The position numbers and the translations under genes are program-made. A DNA stretch of 64,000 nucleotides from Enoplolaimus lenunculus (lineage: Eukaryota > Nematoda > Enoplea > Enoplida > Thoracostomopsidae), in the NCBI GenBank assembly GCA_030248215.1, contig JASANG010003130.1, forward strand, positions 62,001 to 126,000, read 5' to 3'. Every line of letters begins with the position of its first letter. The first letter of the stretch is position 1. Below the pieces are notes generated by a model. The model was not told the DNA's origin. It worked only from the letters and a program-made list of their open reading frames with translations, and did not search any database. Positions 1-11,479 of the stretch are shown here, piece by piece.

Positions 1-1654
1 TGTGAGAACTCGGGTTAAAAATCTCACAAAACTCACAAAATATTTCAAATTTTCTAACGTTTATTCCAAACGAAGTTCTTAGCGCTGGCATCCTGCTTCC
101 AGGCCCCACCGCTTGCATGCGCCGTTCTGATAAATGTTATATAAAAGTTTTTCATGTAACACTTAAATAAAAAATTGCGTATATAGTACAATGTAACAGC
201 GCAGTGTTGGCGTGTTGGTTTCGTTTTTAGGAAGTGACAGCTGAACACGAAATTCGAATTGGAGCCGAAATGGGGGCGATCAGATACTTTTTTCTCCACA
301 TTTACGCTTTTGGTTAAGAAAAGGCTCTGCTGAGGTACTAAAGTAGCCGTTGAGGCAATTAAACGTTAATTTTCAATTTTTGAGAGACGAGCACTTTCGG
401 ATGTCTGGTGAGCTACTCAGGCCTAGCCCTAAACAGTTATTTGAACCAAACTTTTGTATTTTTTATTACGCTTAAAATAAACTTTCAATGAATGTTTGAT
501 TTTATTTGTTTGCAAAGTATGAGGAGTTAATATACTCAAAAATTAGACAAATTTGGTCAACTGAATACCTTCATGTCGTCTTGAAATATCGAATTGGTTG
601 CGGCACCCACAATTTGTTATCTAAGTTAAGAATTGGTAGAATTTTATTTAACCATTCAACAAGTACCTATGAAATAAAATGAAATTGCGACATTTTTAAG
701 TTTTTTTGGTTCCCAAAAATACGCGCTACCCAAAATGGCTCATAAAATGGGATACACCAACAATTCTTTCAATTGTGTCTGCTCCAGGAAAATTGGTCCG
801 CCTAGCAAAAACTATCAGCTTTCAACGAGATTAACGGTCACAACAAAGTAAACTTTCTATGAATGTTTGATATATTCGTTGGCAAGGTGTGATAAGTTCT
901 TGTTTTTTATTGCACAATTCAATACATGTATCTATTGTTGATAAATATCTATTTTATTTTATTAACAATATTAGCAGATAGCACATGCTGATTTTTACGT
1001 AGGCCCAAGAGCTCGCCTGCGCTTCAGTCTAAGCGCGCTTCCCGGCTAGACTATTACCGGACTTTGTTTCTGTTTCCTCGAATCTCAGACGTTCACTGAT
1101 GAATTCCCAGATTTTACCGGACGCGGACACCCTGCATGTACGTTAATAGTTTGATTTTCCGTTTAATAGTTTTTAATTAGAAAATTAAAAATTACCGCGA
1201 AAAAATTGTTAACTGTTTGAGCGAGTGTTTTTGTTCCTATTCTAAAGGACTGACAAAGTAGGACAATCATTTGTGCTTCTAAGTTAGTAGTGGCATCCGC
1301 AGAATATTAGATTTTGGGTGGGGACTAAATAATTTTCGCAGGCCCTACAATTACAGTTGAAGATATCACAATCTCGCCGAAACTATTTGAGGGGCACCTG
1401 TTGGATTTTGGGGCGCGGCCCCTAATGGTCACCAGTCAGGACGCCAATGTTAGTTAAATAAAATTGAACATAAAATCATTATATACAAAGTTTGGTTGGT
1501 ATGTTGGTAGAGAAGCGCACTAGTATATACAAACTTAAAAAAATTTTGATATTAGTTATGATATTGACGTGCTATATAACGCACTTTAATACATATGCAA
1601 TACGTTACTCTTTGCAATATACAAAGTTATGTATCGAATTTTAGGTGAAGTACA
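1..1654. other. Non-coding DNA, no feature recognised
   Basis: AT-rich sequence without credible coding potential. Short open frames here have no domain or codon signal. Scattered short TTAAG or TAGGC words do not form a recognisable element. Confidence 0.5.
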
Positions 1655-1810
1655 ACAGGAGCAGGCCCGCAGACGGGAATACTTAGGTCTTAGCTTAGGT
1701 TTATGATCAGTTATATAGATCTATACGCTGTGTGTATACTTACGCTAGAAGACTTAGGCTTCGGCTTAAGCAAACCTAAATAAGCCTAAGCCTATCTTAA
1801 GCCTAAACGT
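1655..1810. repeat. Degenerate family H (hAT-like MITE) remnant
   Basis: Contains CAACAGGAGCAGGCCCG followed by several TTAGG/CCTAAG runs on both strands, as in the interior of the better-preserved family H copies, but the inverted ends are lost. An old copy. Confidence 0.4.
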
Positions 1811-1997
1811 CAATGGTGTTCCCACGTGGGCCTTGGAGGAACGTGCCCTTCTCAATTTGGCTGATGTCCCCAAATATGCCCCCCAAATGTATTAAATTTT
1901 TTTAGACGCCCCTGGATATTACAATGTCTGACCGAGTTTATTTGGGGGCACCAAAAGAAGATGGGGGCTATTTAATGACACCCGTAAAGACGCCCTA
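1811..1997. repeat. Family F MITE, copy 1
   Basis: Starts with a diverged CAATGGTGTTCCCACGTGGG and ends AAAGACGCCCT, matching the ends and interior (TTTGGCTG followed by CCCTCAAAT-like sequence) of the nested copy at 63036-63200. Identified by comparison of the two copies. Confidence 0.45.
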
Positions 1998-2002
1998 ACG
2001 CA

Positions 2003-2160
2003 CGACCGTAGCCAGCTCACCTTGCTAAGGGGGGCTTAAATTTTTCAGGAGGGGCATACAAGGGTTTTTGTTGACTTACAACAAGCTTGAAAATTTTTTA
2101 GGAAACAGCAAAATTTTGCCAAGGAGATAGAGACCTCTGCCCCCCTTGCTACGGGCCCGC
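2003..2160 (+). repeat. Family B element, copy 1
   Basis: Starts CCGTAGCCAGCTCACCTTGC and ends TTGCTACGGGCCCG, so the ends are short inverted repeats. The interior has the family's AGGAGGGGCATACAAGGGTT and AAAATTTTGCC blocks. About 158 bp, non-coding. Confidence 0.75.
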
Positions 2161-2390
2161 CATAGCGGCATATACTTCTTGTTAAAATCAACATATTAAC
2201 CGCTGGTCTCAGATTTTTATTGACTTTGTAAAATGTTTTGCGTCCGTCGTGTTCCCATAACGCTAAGTTCTACGCTTTTGATATACCGCTACGTAGGTAG
2301 TATATAAAAAATATATATGAAAAAATTGTTAACTGTTGGAGCAAGTTTCCTACTTGCGATTCCGAAAAAAATTATTTTCATTTAGTCCTA

Positions 2391-2550
2391 AGGCTCTTTA
2401 GCCATCTACCTTGCTAGGGGGTTGAACATATTTCAGGAGGGCATGCAAGTTGTAATGTTTGACAATTTTAAAGAAATATTGAAAATTTTTTATTTGGCGG
2501 GAGGACAAAATTCTTCCAGGGGAAGCTCAGTATCCCTCTGGCTACACGCT
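2391..2550 (+). repeat. Family B element, copy 2 (diverged)
   Basis: Begins TTTAGCCATCTACCTTGCTA and ends CCCTCTGGCTACACGC. The ATTTCAGGAGGGCATGCAAG block is in the expected place. Confidence 0.6.
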
Positions 2551-3029
2551 AAGTTAAATTTCGCAAACCTTTTAACACACGTATATACTTGACATGCACA
2601 CCAGACTGCATTTTTATTTCATAAGAAATATAGTGCGTGTACGTATAGTTTTTATACGCAACCAAATCTTTGGGCACTAGAAAACATTTCAAAATCAATA
2701 TATGCAGTAGAATGGGGGTTCAGGTGTCAGTCAACCTATGCGATTTTTCTTCCGGGTTTTAACCAAATTTCTGTGGGGCTAATTGTTCGAAGCGAACTTT
2801 TACAAAATTAAATATAAAATATTTTCTGACAAGGACGCATACTCCCCTCGCCCCCACCAGAATCCGCTAGTGGTTTGCTGTGTTAAATTTCACACATCCA
2901 TATCAGATTGCAAAAACACATAATTGTACCTAAATGCAGGGTTCCAATCGGAATTAAATTTTGTCGGAAACGAAATTGAAATCAAATTTTTTGTCGGTGA
3001 TGGTTTCCAAAAAGGTCGAAAATTTTCTA

Positions 3030-3410
3030 AAGGGTAAGCGAAAAATTCTTCCAGAGGCAGCTCAGTTGCCCTCTGGCTACACATAAAAACAAAAAATTGT
3101 GTTCTATAAAGTTTTGTTTTTATATAACAAACACACTTCTATATGCGAAACATCAAATGAAAATAGCGCAACATAGTATATTTCACTGGCGGAACCAACA
3201 AGGGTCTGTGCCAGCAGAAATTTTGAAAATTGCATCATTTTCGGACATTTATCGAATTTTTTAGGTGATGTGCAACAGAAGCAGGTCCGTAGCCAGTTCA
3301 CACAAGAGATAAAGTGTTTTTCAAGAGGAACACAGCAAGGTAAAATTTTTTTGGGGGGCTGGATACTCTTCCAAAGGAAAATCAGACACCGTCTCCCTCT
3401 GACTACGAAC
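3030..3410 (+). repeat. Family B remnants (two partial copies)
   Basis: A 3' end at about 3040-3085 (CCTCTGGCTACAC) is followed by a shortened copy at about 3284-3410, running from GGTCCGTAGCCAGTTCACAC to CCCTCTGACTACG. Both are diverged. Short open frames through them are incidental. Confidence 0.5.
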
Positions 3411-3419
3411 GCCGGGTGA

Positions 3420-3945
3420 ACCGTCAACTGAAACTCTTTATACAACGACGACTGTCAACTGAAGATTAAAATGTAGACGGCAACCGTCAATTTAAAATTT
3501 AAAACTAGACGGCAACCGTAAATTGAAAATTAACCGTTAGTCCGCAACCGTCAATTGAAAATTAAACTTTAGACGGCAACCGTCAATTGAAAAACAGTTT
3601 AGACAGCAACCGTCAATTGAAAATAAAACTTTAGACGGCAATCGTCAACCAGGAATCAATCTTTTAAAGCAACCGTCAATCTGAATGCTAAACTTAAATA
3701 GCAGCCGTCAACAGGTACTTGTGAGGCATACAGCAACCGTCAATGGGTTTGCAAGTTTTGTAGTAAGTGTCAACCGATAGCAAGATCGGAATCGCCATTG
3801 ACGACTGCCCTCTAAATTTTGGCGCAAACCTTGAAAATAATTCAAGATTTGCAAAATTTTAAACAGTAGCCGTCAACGGAAAAATTTTGACAGTAGCCGT
3901 CCACGCGATCTCGTTTTTGAAACTAGTAGTCGCCAACCGTCAATT
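3420..3945. repeat. Degenerate ~32-bp tandem array
   Basis: At least ten units of about 31-32 bp with core AGACGGCAACCGTCAATTGA, clear from 3470 to about 3750 and more decayed to 3945. Each unit has the imperfect palindrome GACGG-CAA-CCGTC followed by TCAATTGA. No coding capacity. Confidence 0.85.
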
Positions 3946-4559
3946 GACGTTTCGAAAATCCACACAGCGTACGCACGTTATTGTGGACGACGCATAACTA
4001 AGCGTTTAGCTACAGAATTGCTACAAAATAGTGTTCATAGGTTAGTTTTTTCTCCAAGAATGCAAATTTTTATGCTAAACAATGCTGTGTTCTGTAAAAT
4101 TTCCATAAATGTTATTGAAAATTAGCCAAAACTCACCTAATCTACACCGTTCAATTAGTCTACTTTTCCACATACAATTTTTTTTGAAAAGTTGTTTACC
4201 AGCGTCATAAAAGGCTTTTATAGTATTGCGTAGAACAGCAAAATTCGAATAAAAGAATTTGGTCAACTTTCAAATTGGGTGAAGCTGTTTATGCTGTAAG
4301 CTAATCATTTTAGGTGAAGGTTATAAAATTAATGGAATTGCACTGTTTTACACGTGAAATCACAGTCGTTATGTCGTTTTCAGCTAACAAGTTATATATC
4401 TTCTATTAAAGGAATTAAATCAATGTTCGTTTAAAGCAGCTTAATTTATGCTACAGCATACTTCTTGATGAATTGTAAATTTCATAGAAATTAACACTCG
4501 AAACTCAATCGTTTAACATATTTCTTATGTAAAACTCTTGTTAGAATTAATTTCTAATC

Positions 4560-4690
4560 CAGGGCTCCTGTATGCTTCCTCAACAGGCTTTGGCGGAGAG
4601 TTGGACTTAGGTTTAGCAAAACGGTCGCCGAAGCTCATGTCTAAACCTTAACCTTAGCATAAGCCTAAAGCTTGACCTTTATATGTGGGG
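4560..4690. repeat. Degenerate family H remnant
   Basis: Short TTAGG/CCTAA runs on both strands with a diverged CAACAGGCTTTGGCGGAG-like end. No clear target duplication. Confidence 0.35.
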
Positions 4691-5053
4691 GAATGTGTAC
4701 ACGAACGTAATTCTGGCTTTAACGGGGGTAGATAGAGTATCCTTCATTTATAAACCTATAAATATGAGCAGGTACCTGGAACTGGCATCAGAACCGTTAA
4801 TTAGTTTCGAACTTTGCTTCACATTGCATAGTCAGAATTAGAAGATAATAAATGTTATATATTCGGACAATATCGATTAATCTGACAAAAGCAGAAATCT
4901 TTAAAAGTTATTTCTTGCTTTTGCAACCTAGCTATTGTTTAGGAAATTTTTGAAATTTGTGTTGAATTTATATATATGCATTTTTTGAGCTAAACAAACC
5001 GAGTTTAAATTTTCAATAAAATAATCTGTTGAAAACGTTACAGTTAACATTAA

Positions 5054-5330
5054 ACCCTAGTCACACGTGCACATTTTTGCTGCGAGAACTTGCAGCTGCA
5101 ACTTGCACTTGCAAATTTTGTTCAATTCCCGTTCGAAAAACTTGGTGCTGCAAATAATTATTCATTAAAAATCATAGCTAGCAATTTGGTTAACATGTGT
5201 GAATAACCATGCAAGTTCACTGAATTTATATTGCAGCCGCTTTCTCATTAGCTGTTGAAAAAATGCAAGTTCTGCGTGCAATTTGCAGCTGCAAGTTTTC
5301 GCAGCGAAAACTTACACGCGTGAACAGGGC
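5054..5330. mobile_element. TTAA-inserted MITE with ~55-bp inverted ends
   Basis: The element is bounded by TTAA at 5050-5053 and 5331-5334. The left end ACCCTAGTCACACGTG and the complement of the right end GCCCTGTTCACGCGTG pair, and the match continues through CTTGCAGCTGCAA for roughly 55 bp. The TTAA target and CCCT end are typical of the piggyBac superfamily (established for that superfamily). No transposase is present. Confidence 0.75.
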
Positions 5331-5334
5331 TTAA

Positions 5335-6464
5335 GAAATAGTTTTACTGTCCGCAAATATGTTTCAGAAGAATTCATAGTTTAGACACGGCTTCAGACGC
5401 GAATGTTCGTCGACAGTTTTCCAGGTTGCATCAAATGGCATTGTTCGTCTCGCATGTCGCTCATATGCTAGACAAATTGTGAATTTATTATTTCTCATGT
5501 ATTTAGGCACAGATAACAAGGTTATTATATTTAGTGACAACAGGTCCGGTTATAACCCATTATATTCACAGTTTACTTCACTGTTGGTTTCACAAATGTT
5601 TCTACATTATGAAGTTAAACCTAAATATTTGGATTTTAAAAAACCTTACGATCAAGCGAATTGTTTTTTGTTCTGAACTTAAGTGACATTTGTAAACGAA
5701 CTTATTCTGGAACACAGTTCGTCTTTGATTTTTTTACAATGGCATATGAAACCTCGCGAGCGGGAAGCCAAATTACATTTTACTTGCCTTTTTTAATAAA
5801 ATTTTCTTTTCTATGTCTTGGCTTGTTATGTAAAATTTGCTGGCTGCCAAAATTGAAGGTCGCCTAACGGCAGCTTTGTCATTGCTTTAATAATTGCTGT
5901 ATTCTACACCGCTTACAGCTGCAGTTTGGATTGTACAATACTGTAGCGGACTGGTATGGTATATTTGAAGAGCTGATGCAATCATAGGGACACGGTAGTG
6001 TCACTATTATATGTTTCTTCCAAAAGTGTTCACGTCTCTCTTATGTTTCGATCAAAAGTCTATTATTTCTACTATTATATATACAAACGTATGTCATTCA
6101 AGATCATGGTAACCGGTGTTCATTCGCTATATTTAAAGAAAATTTGTCGAAGTATTAAACGTAAACCTTTTCATAAGATCGGAACCGCAAAATTTCGCAT
6201 TGGTATTTGGATTAAAATCTTGTCGCAAGGTGTTCTACAGAGTCGTATATTGTAACAATCCAATTTCTTATGTGCTACATAAGTTACCTCAACCATATAC
6301 GTTAAGCTATTTATTTAACGAAAATACTATTGTTTAGGACGTATATATGCGAAACATGTTGAGTGGACAATTACGAAAAACATTGGCTTATATGATTACA
6401 AATTAGTAATAACATAGCTAGTTTTGGTGAAGGTACGGTAGATCGACCCCCTAGAAACTGTAAG
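5335..6464. other. Non-coding, no feature recognised
   Basis: AT-rich sequence. Three short open frames on the + strand (60-85 codons) lack domain similarity and splice context. Confidence 0.45.
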
Positions 6465-6703
6465 ATTATGTGATTTTCCGACGTATTTGAGGCAGCTGAT
6501 TTCAAATCTGTTATTTATATTCTTGTAGGGCCGCTGGTTAAAAAATAGTCGCTTTCAAAGTCTCAGCCCATTTTGTAAACAAAAACACCGGTCAAGTGCA
6601 CCTGTGGCTGAGTGGTATGATGTTCACATACCACGGCGTGTTTTCAGCTTTTGGGTCGCAGGTTCAAGTCCAAGTGGGGGAACAAAAATTGAAATTTTAT
6701 GTG
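6465..6703 (+). mobile_element. tRNA-derived SINE, unit 1
   Basis: A tRNA-like part at about 6597-6678 has an A box (TGGCTGAGTGG) and a B box (GGTTCAAGTCC at about 6661), the internal RNA polymerase III promoter. The rest (ATGTGATTTTCCGACG at the left, GAAATTTTATGTG at the right) is repeated in the next unit, giving a 239-bp period. The long stretch between the boxes recalls Leu/Ser tRNAs, but no full cloverleaf forms. Confidence 0.65.
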
Positions 6704-6913
6704 ATTATGTGATTTTCCGACGATTTGAGGCAGCAATTCAAAACCGGTAATAAAACCCTGCAGGGCCCTGGTAAAAAAAAGCCCCTCCAAGCCCGCCCCC
6801 CAAAACACACAAAAAAAAAACCCCCACCGCCGGGGCGGGGACCACGGCGTTTTTTCAGCTTTTGGGTCGCGGGTTCCAGTCGTACTGGGGGAACTAAAAA
6901 TTGAAATTTTATG
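6704..6913 (+). mobile_element. tRNA-derived SINE, unit 2 (A box region altered)
   Basis: A direct repeat of the preceding unit at both ends (TTATGTGATTTTCCGACG, then AGCTTTTGGGTCGCGGGTTC). Its middle (about 6770-6842) is replaced by A- and C-rich homopolymer sequence and has lost the A box. This looks like a damaged copy or poor base calling. Confidence 0.55.
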
Positions 6914-8097
6914 TGTATTTTTACCAAGGCGCGTTTTTGAAAACGTAGACGTAACATCAAGCTGTCGAAAACTGTTTGAGAGCGAAGTCGAACGCTAATT
7001 TAATGCTGAATCTTTATAATGCAAAACCTTTCTCTTGATTCAAGTTGTGGTGGTTCATTCCGGAGTGGCACCCACTGCATCCGCCAGTGGTATGAGAGAC
7101 ACTTTTTATTTAATTCGTAGTAGGTGCCTAGATTTTACATTCGCGTGGGTTTTTTTTTCTAAACCTAGATTTACATTTAAGCTCAAAGTTTACGCGTAAA
7201 GTACAGATGTCAGTTTTGATTTACTGCTCGATGTATTATTGGTAGCACCAAGTTGAGCACTGAAATGTCCAAAACTCGGTTTAGAATATTTGAAGAAATT
7301 TTGACGTGCAAAATTAACACCATTAATTTAATAAGATTCCCAAAGAAAACAGTCTCTTTCAAAAACGTGACGCTCGAACACAGCGGGCTCTCATTATAGT
7401 ATGAACCGGCCCAGATTTTTCAGGCCCACGCCCGGCCGCCTTAGTTTTTCGTTTTCGAAAAGAAAACTAGAATAAGTTACAAAGCATACCTTATAGTTGC
7501 GGATTCGCAGTTTTGACTGGGGATGGAATTGCATTATTAGAATTTCTTGCACAATTAAGAGGAAACGAACAAAAGTGTGTTTAAAACAATTTTCCACGTC
7601 CGCATGTTGATGCAAATGCGTATTCAGCATCTTTCACAAAATATTTGTTGCAGCCATAATTTTAAATGCTGCGCATTCCAATTATATATTTAACGCAATT
7701 CATGTGTGCAATACAAAATTGAAAGTATCAGAATCAGTATTCTTCCAAAATACCGATTACAATACCGATACCGATGTATTGGTTCTACACTACTATGCAG
7801 CATAAAATCAGTTTTCACTAGAGCAAGTACTTATCAATTGTATTGATTTTCTATTTGAATTCAAACAATTTATATGAATTAAAATATATTAGCATTATAA
7901 ATTGAGCGAGTTACCTAATAAATAAAAATGAAATTAGGAAAGCGCGACTTTTGTGATTGTGAAAATGTAGTTTTTAATTTTCATGGAAATATAGCTTAAC
8001 ATTTCTAAAACAATTATAACGTGAGTATATATGACTTTAAATTTGACTTTTTCGCACTTAAGGTAAATTTACATCAAATTTCTTCCTAAAGCTTAGA
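6914..8097. other. Non-coding, no feature recognised
   Basis: AT-rich DNA between the SINE pair and the inverted repeat. No convincing exon or element. Confidence 0.45.
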
Positions 8098-8335
8098 AAC
8101 TAGAATGAAAAGTGCCCCGATGTGGCCATAGAAAACGATATGTTTCGATAGTAAGATTTTTAGTTCAATACCGCTAGTATTACAATTTCCATGCATGCGT
8201 ATAAAGTTTAAAAACTAGATTAATTTGATGCCAATCAGCGTCCTCCCGAAACACGACACAACAATACTATAGAATTAATAAAAGTTAAATCATTGAGTTT
8301 GATTGACTGCGTAACGGAAACATATCCGCAACTTT
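8098..8335 (+). repeat. Left arm of perfect 238-bp inverted repeat
   Basis: Read base by base, this arm is the exact reverse complement of 9043-9280 (238 of 238). Identity stops abruptly at both ends. A diverged direct copy follows at 8352-8550. No open frame of note and no similarity to the other families. Confidence 0.95.
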
Positions 8336-8351
8336 TTCGGAGAAAAGTCAC

Positions 8352-8550
8352 AATAGATAGTAAAGTGTCCTGACGAGGCTATAGAAAACGATAACGCATC
8401 AAGTTTTGGAGCTGTATAAATTTTGTACCGTACAGTGCCCTCTCCATACTTGGCTAAACGGTACCCAGATTTTAAACTTTTAAAACATTAAAATATTTGA
8501 GTGAGTACGTAGCGAAACAATATTTGCAACTTTGCTGACGAAATCTGCGT
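8352..8550 (+). repeat. Diverged direct copy of the inverted-repeat arm
   Basis: TAAAGTGTCCTGACGAGGCT followed by ATAGAAAACGATA parallels the start of the left arm, and GTAGCGAAACAATATTTGCA with ACTTT parallels its end. Strongly diverged, unlike the two perfect arms. Confidence 0.6.
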
Positions 8551-8565
8551 TGTATTCCAATGACG

Positions 8566-8784
8566 GCCAATGTAAAGATCAGGGGCGGAACGTTTTTCTG
8601 CGGGACTAGAATGGAATAAGCTTAAGGTTTAGATTAATTTTTTGCTTGGCTTAGGCTTAGGATTATGCTCATTCTTACGCTTAGGTTTAGGCTTAGGAAT
8701 ATGCTCATGCTAACGCTTATGCTTAGGCTTAGGATTAGGAATATGCTTATAATACTGATCCGCTCCTGTTCTTTACATTGAGCC
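8566..8784. mobile_element. Family H hAT-like MITE, in the inverted-repeat spacer
   Basis: The left end GCCAATGTAAAGATCAGGGG and the complement of the right end (GTTCTTTACATTGAGCC) are inverted repeats. The imperfect 8-bp duplications are CAATGACG / AATTGACG. The interior has several TTAGGC-type hexamers around AATATGCTCATGCT. Confidence 0.75.
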
Positions 8785-9042
8785 AATTGACGAACAAACA
8801 CGTTTTTAATATTGGGTCACCAGCATTTTACGCTTAATTTCTACTTATATATTCTTTTTGAAACCCAAAATTTTTCTGCATATATTCGAAACTTCAGTGT
8901 ACTAAGTGCAAGAAACTAATGTCACGAGTGTGTACTCAAACTTTTTACATCAACCATAATTCGTCATTTATATTCTAGTATTTATTTCTCGTTTTAATAT
9001 TTCGAAACAGTGGATCACATGTCTATTTGGCCGCTGTCAGAG

Positions 9043-9280
9043 AAAGTTGCGGATATGTTTCCGTTACGCAGTCAATCAAACTCAATGATTTAACTTTTAT
9101 TAATTCTATAGTATTGTTGTGTCGTGTTTCGGGAGGACGCTGATTGGCATCAAATTAATCTAGTTTTTAAACTTTATACGCATGCATGGAAATTGTAATA
9201 CTAGCGGTATTGAACTAAAAATCTTACTATCGAAACATATCGTTTTCTATGGCCACATCGGGGCACTTTTCATTCTAGTT
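9043..9280 (-). repeat. Right arm of perfect 238-bp inverted repeat
   Basis: Exact reverse complement of 8098-8335. A transcript across both arms would fold into a 238-bp duplex with a 707-base loop. Confidence 0.95.
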
Positions 9281-10256
9281 ATTTAATGTGCAGCTCGTAC
9301 TAATGTCGATCAGAGTTTTCAGCTTTTCCGCGTATCTGTTAACGTTTTGTTATTAAAACACGAAATTCTACCGTTTATTTTGATGATTTTATACTTCATT
9401 TCAATAGGAGAGACGCATTATTTAACAAAACGCTTTGGTTTTGATGACGTTCGTCACCCGTACGGCACCGTCTGTCACCCGTCGATCAAAGTTTCAGGTG
9501 CACTGATTTACTTAGTTTTGTGGCCCTAGTTATTTTAGGATAGTCATGTTTTTCGGCACAACTACAATAGAGTAGGATTCGATTATAGACTATTTTTTGC
9601 GTAGGCTTTTGATTAGCACTTATTTTTACACATAGTGTTATTGCTTAGGCTTTAGAATATGCTTAATTTAAAGTTTCGTCTCTAAAAGTAACATTTGGTT
9701 TGATTCGATATACCAAACGTTTTTGCTGCTGGTTTTTCCTGCTTCCGTGATAGAGTAGAATTGGTGGCACACGCAATTTTTTTTGCTTAATTTTAGTCAC
9801 GATGTTTTTGCTGATGAATTCTATTTCATTAATCTTAAAATGATTGCTGTAAATATAGTATATATTAATTCTGTTCTTCATAGTTGATCCAACATTCTTA
9901 ACTGTGTAACGCCTAATTTTGAACTAAACTTTTGATTAAATTCATGCAACGATGAAACTACAAATCCTGTCAGAAGATTTTTAGCCAAACACAAACCAAG
10001 AAGTCTGTGGTCAGCCTGCTAAAAACTGCCATATTTTGGACATCTGACACTTTTGAAGTGTATAGCCCTATGCTTGTCATGTGTTGTTAAATAGTCAAGT
10101 AAATTATCTTAATACCGTTTTGACATCAGATTTAGCATAGCACTTTTGTTGAAGCACAAGTACTTCAGGTTTTTTATTTTTTCAGTTTTCTCCAGAAAAA
10201 ACAGTTTTTCCGGCCGATTTATTTTTTTAAACCAACTTTGTTTTGTACCTAGTGAG
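9281..10256. other. Non-coding with one degenerate family H remnant
   Basis: About 9540-9665 carries the TAGACTATTTTTTGCGTAGG and TTGCTTAGGCTTTAGAATAT pattern of family H without ends. The 60-codon frame at 9347 is hydrophobic but has no recognised domain. Confidence 0.4.
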
Positions 10257-10461
10257 GGCCAATGTATAGAACAGGGCCGGAACAGTTGTATAAACACATT
10301 CCTAATCCTAAGCCTAAGCCTGATCCTAAGCCTAAACGTAAGGATGAGCCTATTCCTGAGTCTAAGCCTAAGCCTAAACCTAAGCGAAAAAGTTAGTCTA
10401 AAGCTTACCCTTTATTACAGCCCCGCCGGAAAACAATCCGGCCCTGTTCTATACTTGGGCC
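10257..10461. mobile_element. Family H hAT-like MITE
   Basis: Ends GGCCAATGTATAGAACAGGG and CCCTGTTCTATACTTGGGCC are inverted repeats. The flanks CTAGTGAG / TTAGTGTG agree at 6 of 8 positions. The interior holds CCTAAG/CCTAAA hexamer runs on both sides of a GATGAGCCTATTCCTGAG-like centre. Repetitive Leu/Ser open frames here are an effect of the hexamers. Confidence 0.8.
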
Positions 10462-10795
10462 TTAGTGTGCTGCGTAGGCTCGGAGTGGATGGCTATCGAA
10501 CCTTGCTTCTCAGGCACCAAGGGCGGGCAGTAAACGTGAGATTGTGGCTGTCGCTCATAGTACTCGTACAATACTTTTCGGTTCGTAAACTCTTATTTGG
10601 TAACACGAATGCTGAATTGGGTACTTGATACCAACAGCATAAACCTTCGCTTGTGTGCAACGTTGAACACTATATATTTGTTAAAGTTGATTGTAATATG
10701 GAAACTAAAAGCTTCGCTTCCCATAACAGTTTGGGCCTATGTTACTTTTAGTTGCGTCCAGGTTTCTGGTCAGTCTGTGAAAGAAGATTTAGATT

Positions 10796-10920
10796 CTAGA
10801 TTACATTTTATGCTTAGGTTTAGGCTTAGACTTAGGAACACACTTTTGCAACCTTAGGCTTAGGCTTAAGCATAGGAAAACGCTTAATCTACTGTTACGC
10901 CCCGAACAGTAACATTGGCC
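10796..10920. mobile_element. Family H MITE, partial
   Basis: TTAGGCTTAG runs followed by the right end GTAACATTGGCC. The left end is missing. Confidence 0.6.
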
Positions 10921-11032
10921 ATAGTTTGAGTGCAAAAAATAAAAAAATCAATTTGTAAAAGTACCACCCAAACTAATGTTCGGTAGTTTTGTGTTTTGAA
11001 TACAAGAATTTAGGAGCGATACATTTTATCCC

Positions 11033-11479
11033 TACTGTAGCGACCCAAATAAGAGGGTGGACTGATATTTATTTGGCCTCTCCGGTGATACCCCTTGTTA
11101 TTCACTAAAGGACTGTTGTTTATTTTAACCCACGCTCCACCACCATTCGTTATAGATGTATGTCCGGTACTGCAATTATGAGTTGAATTAGACGTTTATT
11201 TTTCTTGTATCAAAAGCTTGAGCGCAATGTAAGATTATACTTAGGAATGTAGTTTCAAAACATAAGTTTGCTTTAAAGTTTCGAACTCAGCTTTATTTGG
11301 GCCTGGAGGTATTTATGCACTACAATTAGGGATAATTGACATTTATGGACTCTAATTAGTGTTTAGGGACTCTACCCGCTTACGGATCATATTAGGGATA
11401 CAGACTTGTATTGATTGGGACTCAAAACGGGGACCTCCCTCTTAATATTCGACACCCTCTTAATCGGCATATAGTAGTG
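11033..11479. mobile_element. Family G MITE, copy 1
   Basis: Begins TACTGTAGCGACCCAAATAA and GAGGG. The right end (CCCTCTTAATCGGCATATAG, then TAGTG) is its diverged inverted repeat. The interior is shared with 31719-32128 and 32904-33330 (for example TTTCGAACTCAGCTTTATTT, TAGGGATAATTGACATTTA). About 447 bp, non-coding. Confidence 0.8.

Noticed and set aside
3420-3945. CRISPR-like array
   Set aside because: Units are contiguous and diverged with no unique spacers, in a eukaryotic context. It is an ordinary tandem repeat.
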